Source: Bacteroidota bacterium (GTDB lineage: Bacteria; Bacteroidota; Bacteroidia; UKL13-3). From it: a DNA stretch of 64,000 bases. A program made the translations under genes and the position numbers. Below the pieces are notes generated by a model, which saw only the letters and a program-made list of their open reading frames with translations, had not been told where the DNA came from and did no database searches. Each line of letters opens with the position of its first letter. The first letter of the stretch is position 1. The stretch spans positions 312,823 through 376,822 of the forward strand of contig JAZKBU010000007.1 in NCBI GenBank assembly GCA_040388375.1, written 5' to 3'. Of this stretch, positions 61,798 through 64,000 are shown one piece after another.

Positions 61798-61955
61798 ACA
61801 TTATGTTTTTTTCAAATGTGATAAATAATTTTAATTTTCAGATGTCACTTTCTATCCTATTTAAATAAAGAAAATGTTATTAAACCAAAATTATGGTCAC
61901 TCACAACAAAAGCTATAAGTACCCTATAAACGTATTTTTTAAAAGAAAAGTTTAC

Positions 61956-62561
61956 TTAAGGAATCATTAAATATTTATGCGTTTGTAAACTTATTTTCCA
62001 TTGCGGATTTTGTTTTACATACTCAATAATTAATGGCAATACCTGCTCGGCTTTATCCCACTCAGGTTGTAAGTATAGTTTGCAGGTGCTGTTTACCTGA
62101 CTTGCATATTTTTCAGCCCACTCAAAATCAGTTTTATTAAACACAACTACTTTCAGTTCGTTGGCTTTTTCAATTACTTCACTAATCGGGGCTTTAAATT
62201 TTTTAGGCGATAAACAAATCCAATCCCAATGGCCGCTTAATGGACTAGAGCCACTTGTTTCAATATTTGTTTCAATATTATTTTGCTTAAGCAAAGCAGT
62301 TAAAGCATCCAAGTTATGTAATAAAGGTTCGCCACCTGTAATTACAGCCAATTTTGCTTTAGCTGTTGTTATATATTCTAAAATGGTATCAATGTTTACT
62401 TGCGGATGCTTGGCAGCATCCCAACTTTCTTTTACATCGCACCACACACACTCTACATCGCAACCACCAAGGCGTACAAAATAAGCAGCGCTACCTGTAT
62501 GGTAACCCTCCCCCTGTATGGTATAAAAATGTTCCATTAAAGGAAGTTGACTACTATTCAT
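61956..62561 (-). CDS. queE: 7-carboxy-7-deazaguanine synthase
   Basis: A 201-residue radical-SAM enzyme in the queuosine/preQ0 pathway that contracts 6-carboxytetrahydropterin to CDG. FYTIQGEGYHTGSAAYFVRL (about 12-31) and the cluster motif GCDVECVWCD (CxxxCxxC, about 33-42) are diagnostic. TGGEPLLH and the shortened barrel complete it. I use the inner ATG at 62559-62561 (MNSSQLPLMEHFYTIQGEG); an earlier Met adds seven residues. No other queuosine genes are adjacent. Confidence 0.94.
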   Translation of the reverse strand: MNSSQLPLMEHFYTIQGEGYHTGSAAYFVRLGGCDVECVWCDVKESWDAAKHPQVNIDTILEYITTAKAKLAVITGGEPLLHNLDALTALLKQNNIETNIETSGSSPLSGHWDWICLSPKKFKAPISEVIEKANELKVVVFNKTDFEWAEKYASQVNSTCKLYLQPEWDKAEQVLPLIIEYVKQNPQWKISLQTHKYLMIP

Positions 62562-62775
62562 TATGTTAAAAAAGGACTGCAATATAATTAATAATGCTTA
62601 TAAATTAATTGTTAATGCTTGTACAACAAAACTATGGGGTTACCATACATGTGCCAATGGTTTACATAGAAGGAGAAAAAATATAAAAGCGCCATTTCAG
62701 TAATTACAGAAACAAAAGCCGGTAAACAAATTACAACCTATACTATTTTTAAGTAAAAAACTTACATTCGTAGCT

Positions 62776-63798
62776 GTGCGAAATCCCAATTTAGATCCTG
62801 AAGATACTAACCTAACCAATGCAGAAAAAGAACTTGAACGCGTATTAAGGCCAAGGCTCTTTGATGATTTTACGGGTCAAGAGAAAACCATTGAAAATCT
62901 AAAAATATTTGTACAAGCCGCTAAGCAACGTGACGAAGCACTTGATCATGTTTTATTACACGGCCCTCCAGGCTTAGGAAAAACTACTTTAAGCAATATA
63001 ATTGCTAACGAACTAGGTGCTAATATAAAAACTACCAGTGGACCTGTATTGGAAAAAGCAGGCGATTTAGCCGGTTTATTAACCAACCTAGAAAAAGGTG
63101 ATGTACTTTTTATTGATGAAATACATCGTTTAAGTCCGGTGGTTGAGGAGTTTTTATATTCAGCCATGGAAGATTATAAAATAGATATTATGATTGATAG
63201 TGGGCCAAATGCACGCAGTATTCAATTAGAAATAGAACCCTTTACCTTAATTGGTGCTACCACCCGTTCCGGTTTACTTACTTCGCCATTGCGTGCCCGT
63301 TTTGGTATCAATGCGCGTTTGCAGTACTACGATAAAAAATTAATGAAAACCATTATTGAACGTAGTGCTACTATTATGCAATCCATTATAGACGAAGAAG
63401 CCGCTTGGGAAATAGCACGCAGAAGCCGGGGAACGCCTCGTATTGGCAATGCATTATTACGCAGAACCCGCGATTTTGCGCAGGTGAAAAGCGATGGTAT
63501 TATTAATTTAGCCATTGCCCAATATGCTTTAGATGCTTTAAATGTGGATAGCGAAGGATTGGATGAAATGGATTCACGTATTCTGAAAACATTAATAGAA
63601 AAATTTAAAGGAGGCCCTGTTGGTTTAAACACGCTGGCTACTGCTATTGGCGAAGACGGTGGTACTATAGAGGAAGTATACGAACCCTATTTAATTCAGG
63701 AAGGTTTTTTAATGCGTACTCCCCGTGGACGTGAAGCCACAGAAAAAGCATACCAACACATGGGTTTTACACCCAGCTACAAAAATAAACTTTTCTAA
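62776..63798 (+). CDS. ruvB: Holliday junction branch-migration helicase RuvB
   Basis: A 340-residue AAA+ motor. It starts at a GTG ([20 protein letters not shown]). [20 protein letters not shown], Walker [15 protein letters not shown] (about 60-73), Walker [12 protein letters not shown] (about 110-120), sensor 1 [10 protein letters not shown] and the Arg finger region PLRARFG follow, then the C-terminal winged helix ([20 protein letters not shown]). It acts with RuvA to migrate Holliday junctions. The 193 bp upstream to queE hold no gene. Confidence 0.97.
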   Translation: MRNPNLDPEDTNLTNAEKELERVLRPRLFDDFTGQEKTIENLKIFVQAAKQRDEALDHVLLHGPPGLGKTTLSNIIANELGANIKTTSGPVLEKAGDLAGLLTNLEKGDVLFIDEIHRLSPVVEEFLYSAMEDYKIDIMIDSGPNARSIQLEIEPFTLIGATTRSGLLTSPLRARFGINARLQYYDKKLMKTIIERSATIMQSIIDEEAAWEIARRSRGTPRIGNALLRRTRDFAQVKSDGIINLAIAQYALDALNVDSEGLDEMDSRILKTLIEKFKGGPVGLNTLATAIGEDGGTIEEVYEPYLIQEGFLMRTPRGREATEKAYQHMGFTPSYKNKLF

Positions 63799-63876
63799 AT
63801 TTTAATTAAAAACTATCAAACTGAATTTAGGGCAATTAAAAAAAATTGCGTTTATTTAATAATAAATGTTGTAAAA

Positions 63877-64000
63877 ATGCCTTTTTATACAGTTCATTTT
63901 ATTTGCACTTTACACGCAAAGCCTAGTTTAAATGCGACTTTAGCTTCCATTTTACTCATTTTTATAATAATTGTATCTTGTTCGCATAGTGAAAACCCCA
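63877..64000 (+). CDS. Start of a putative lipoprotein gene (runs off the window)
   Basis: An open frame from ATG at 63877 to the window end, 41 residues. Residues about 21-35 (TLASILLIFIIIVSC) form a hydrophobic stretch ending in a lipobox-like VSC, followed by a polar SHSENP. This fits the start of an exported lipoprotein; the first 20 residues are atypically long for a signal, so the true start may differ. The rest is outside. Confidence 0.5.
   Translation, partial: MPFYTVHFICTLHAKPSLNATLASILLIFIIIVSCSHSENP

Noticed and set aside
63826-63855. Terminator after ruvB (CAATT/AATTG hairpin)
   Set aside because: The stem is short and AT-only with a weak T-run; it is not better than chance in such AT-rich DNA.

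Overview
The window is a low-GC chromosomal segment from a member of the Bacteroidota. The indicators are the gliding motility genes gldD and gldE, a secreted protein with a type IX secretion (T9SS) C-terminal sorting domain, two TonB-dependent receptors with a carboxypeptidase-regulatory-like front domain, promoter boxes resembling the Bacteroidota TTG / TAnnTTTG consensus, and A-rich rather than Shine-Dalgarno-like start regions. The order lspA, lysine-rich DksA-like gene, ileS is also typical of the phylum. Genus cannot be decided from the sequence alone.

Layout. 1-10.9 kb (minus strand): a pirin fragment, an enoyl-CoA hydratase, lspA, a histone-like DksA/TraR protein, ileS, a T9SS-exported repeat protein, a decayed copy of the ileS 5' end, and a TonB receptor. 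10.9-19 kb: M48 protease, rlmH, small secreted proteins, an MFS exporter, recX, dihydroorotase, a RidA protein, and gldD-gldE. 19-25.2 kb: korA and korB (2-oxoacid:ferredoxin oxidoreductase) separated by a 23S-IVP four-helix-bundle gene, an AlkA-like glycosylase, rlmN and a phosphatidylserine decarboxylase. 25.3-31.3 kb: the SUF iron-sulfur cluster operon (sufB, sufC, sufD, sufS, sufE and a DUF59 gene). Nearly every gap in it holds a palindromic or repeat-like spacer, and one such element lies in frame inside sufS. 31.4-35.2 kb: a dipeptidyl-peptidase, surE and small membrane proteins.

35.2-41.3 kb is the accessory part. It has a tRNA-Ala whose 3' end is repeated 166 bp downstream (an att-like scar), then a RloA-type AAA ATPase translationally coupled to a two-helix membrane protein (a candidate defence pair), an unrecognised 233-residue protein, an array of 84-bp tandem repeats made of alternating 42-bp palindromes whose arms co-vary, and a pair of paralogous small secreted proteins.

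41.4-46.7 kb: a small Pro/Arg-rich ORF, a membrane protein, and a compact carotenoid operon (MarR regulator, crtI, crtB, hypothetical, crtZ, lycopene cyclase) that should produce beta-carotene and zeaxanthin-type pigments. 46.9-52.3 kb: a TonB receptor, a PepSY-like protein and a two-component system on one strand. 52.4-59.8 kb: OsmC protein, a hydrolase fusion, a nitrilase-family amidase, a double-GNAT protein, and a DtxR-type regulator facing a di-haem cytochrome / Rieske / porin operon across a palindromic candidate operator. 60-64 kb: recF, a CheY-like receiver, queE, ruvB and the start of a lipoprotein gene.

The most unusual signals are the co-varying palindrome array at 38.4-38.7 kb, the repeat-filled suf operon with its in-frame sufS insertion, the ileS pseudogene fragment, and the ATPase plus membrane-protein pair beside the tRNA-Ala scar.
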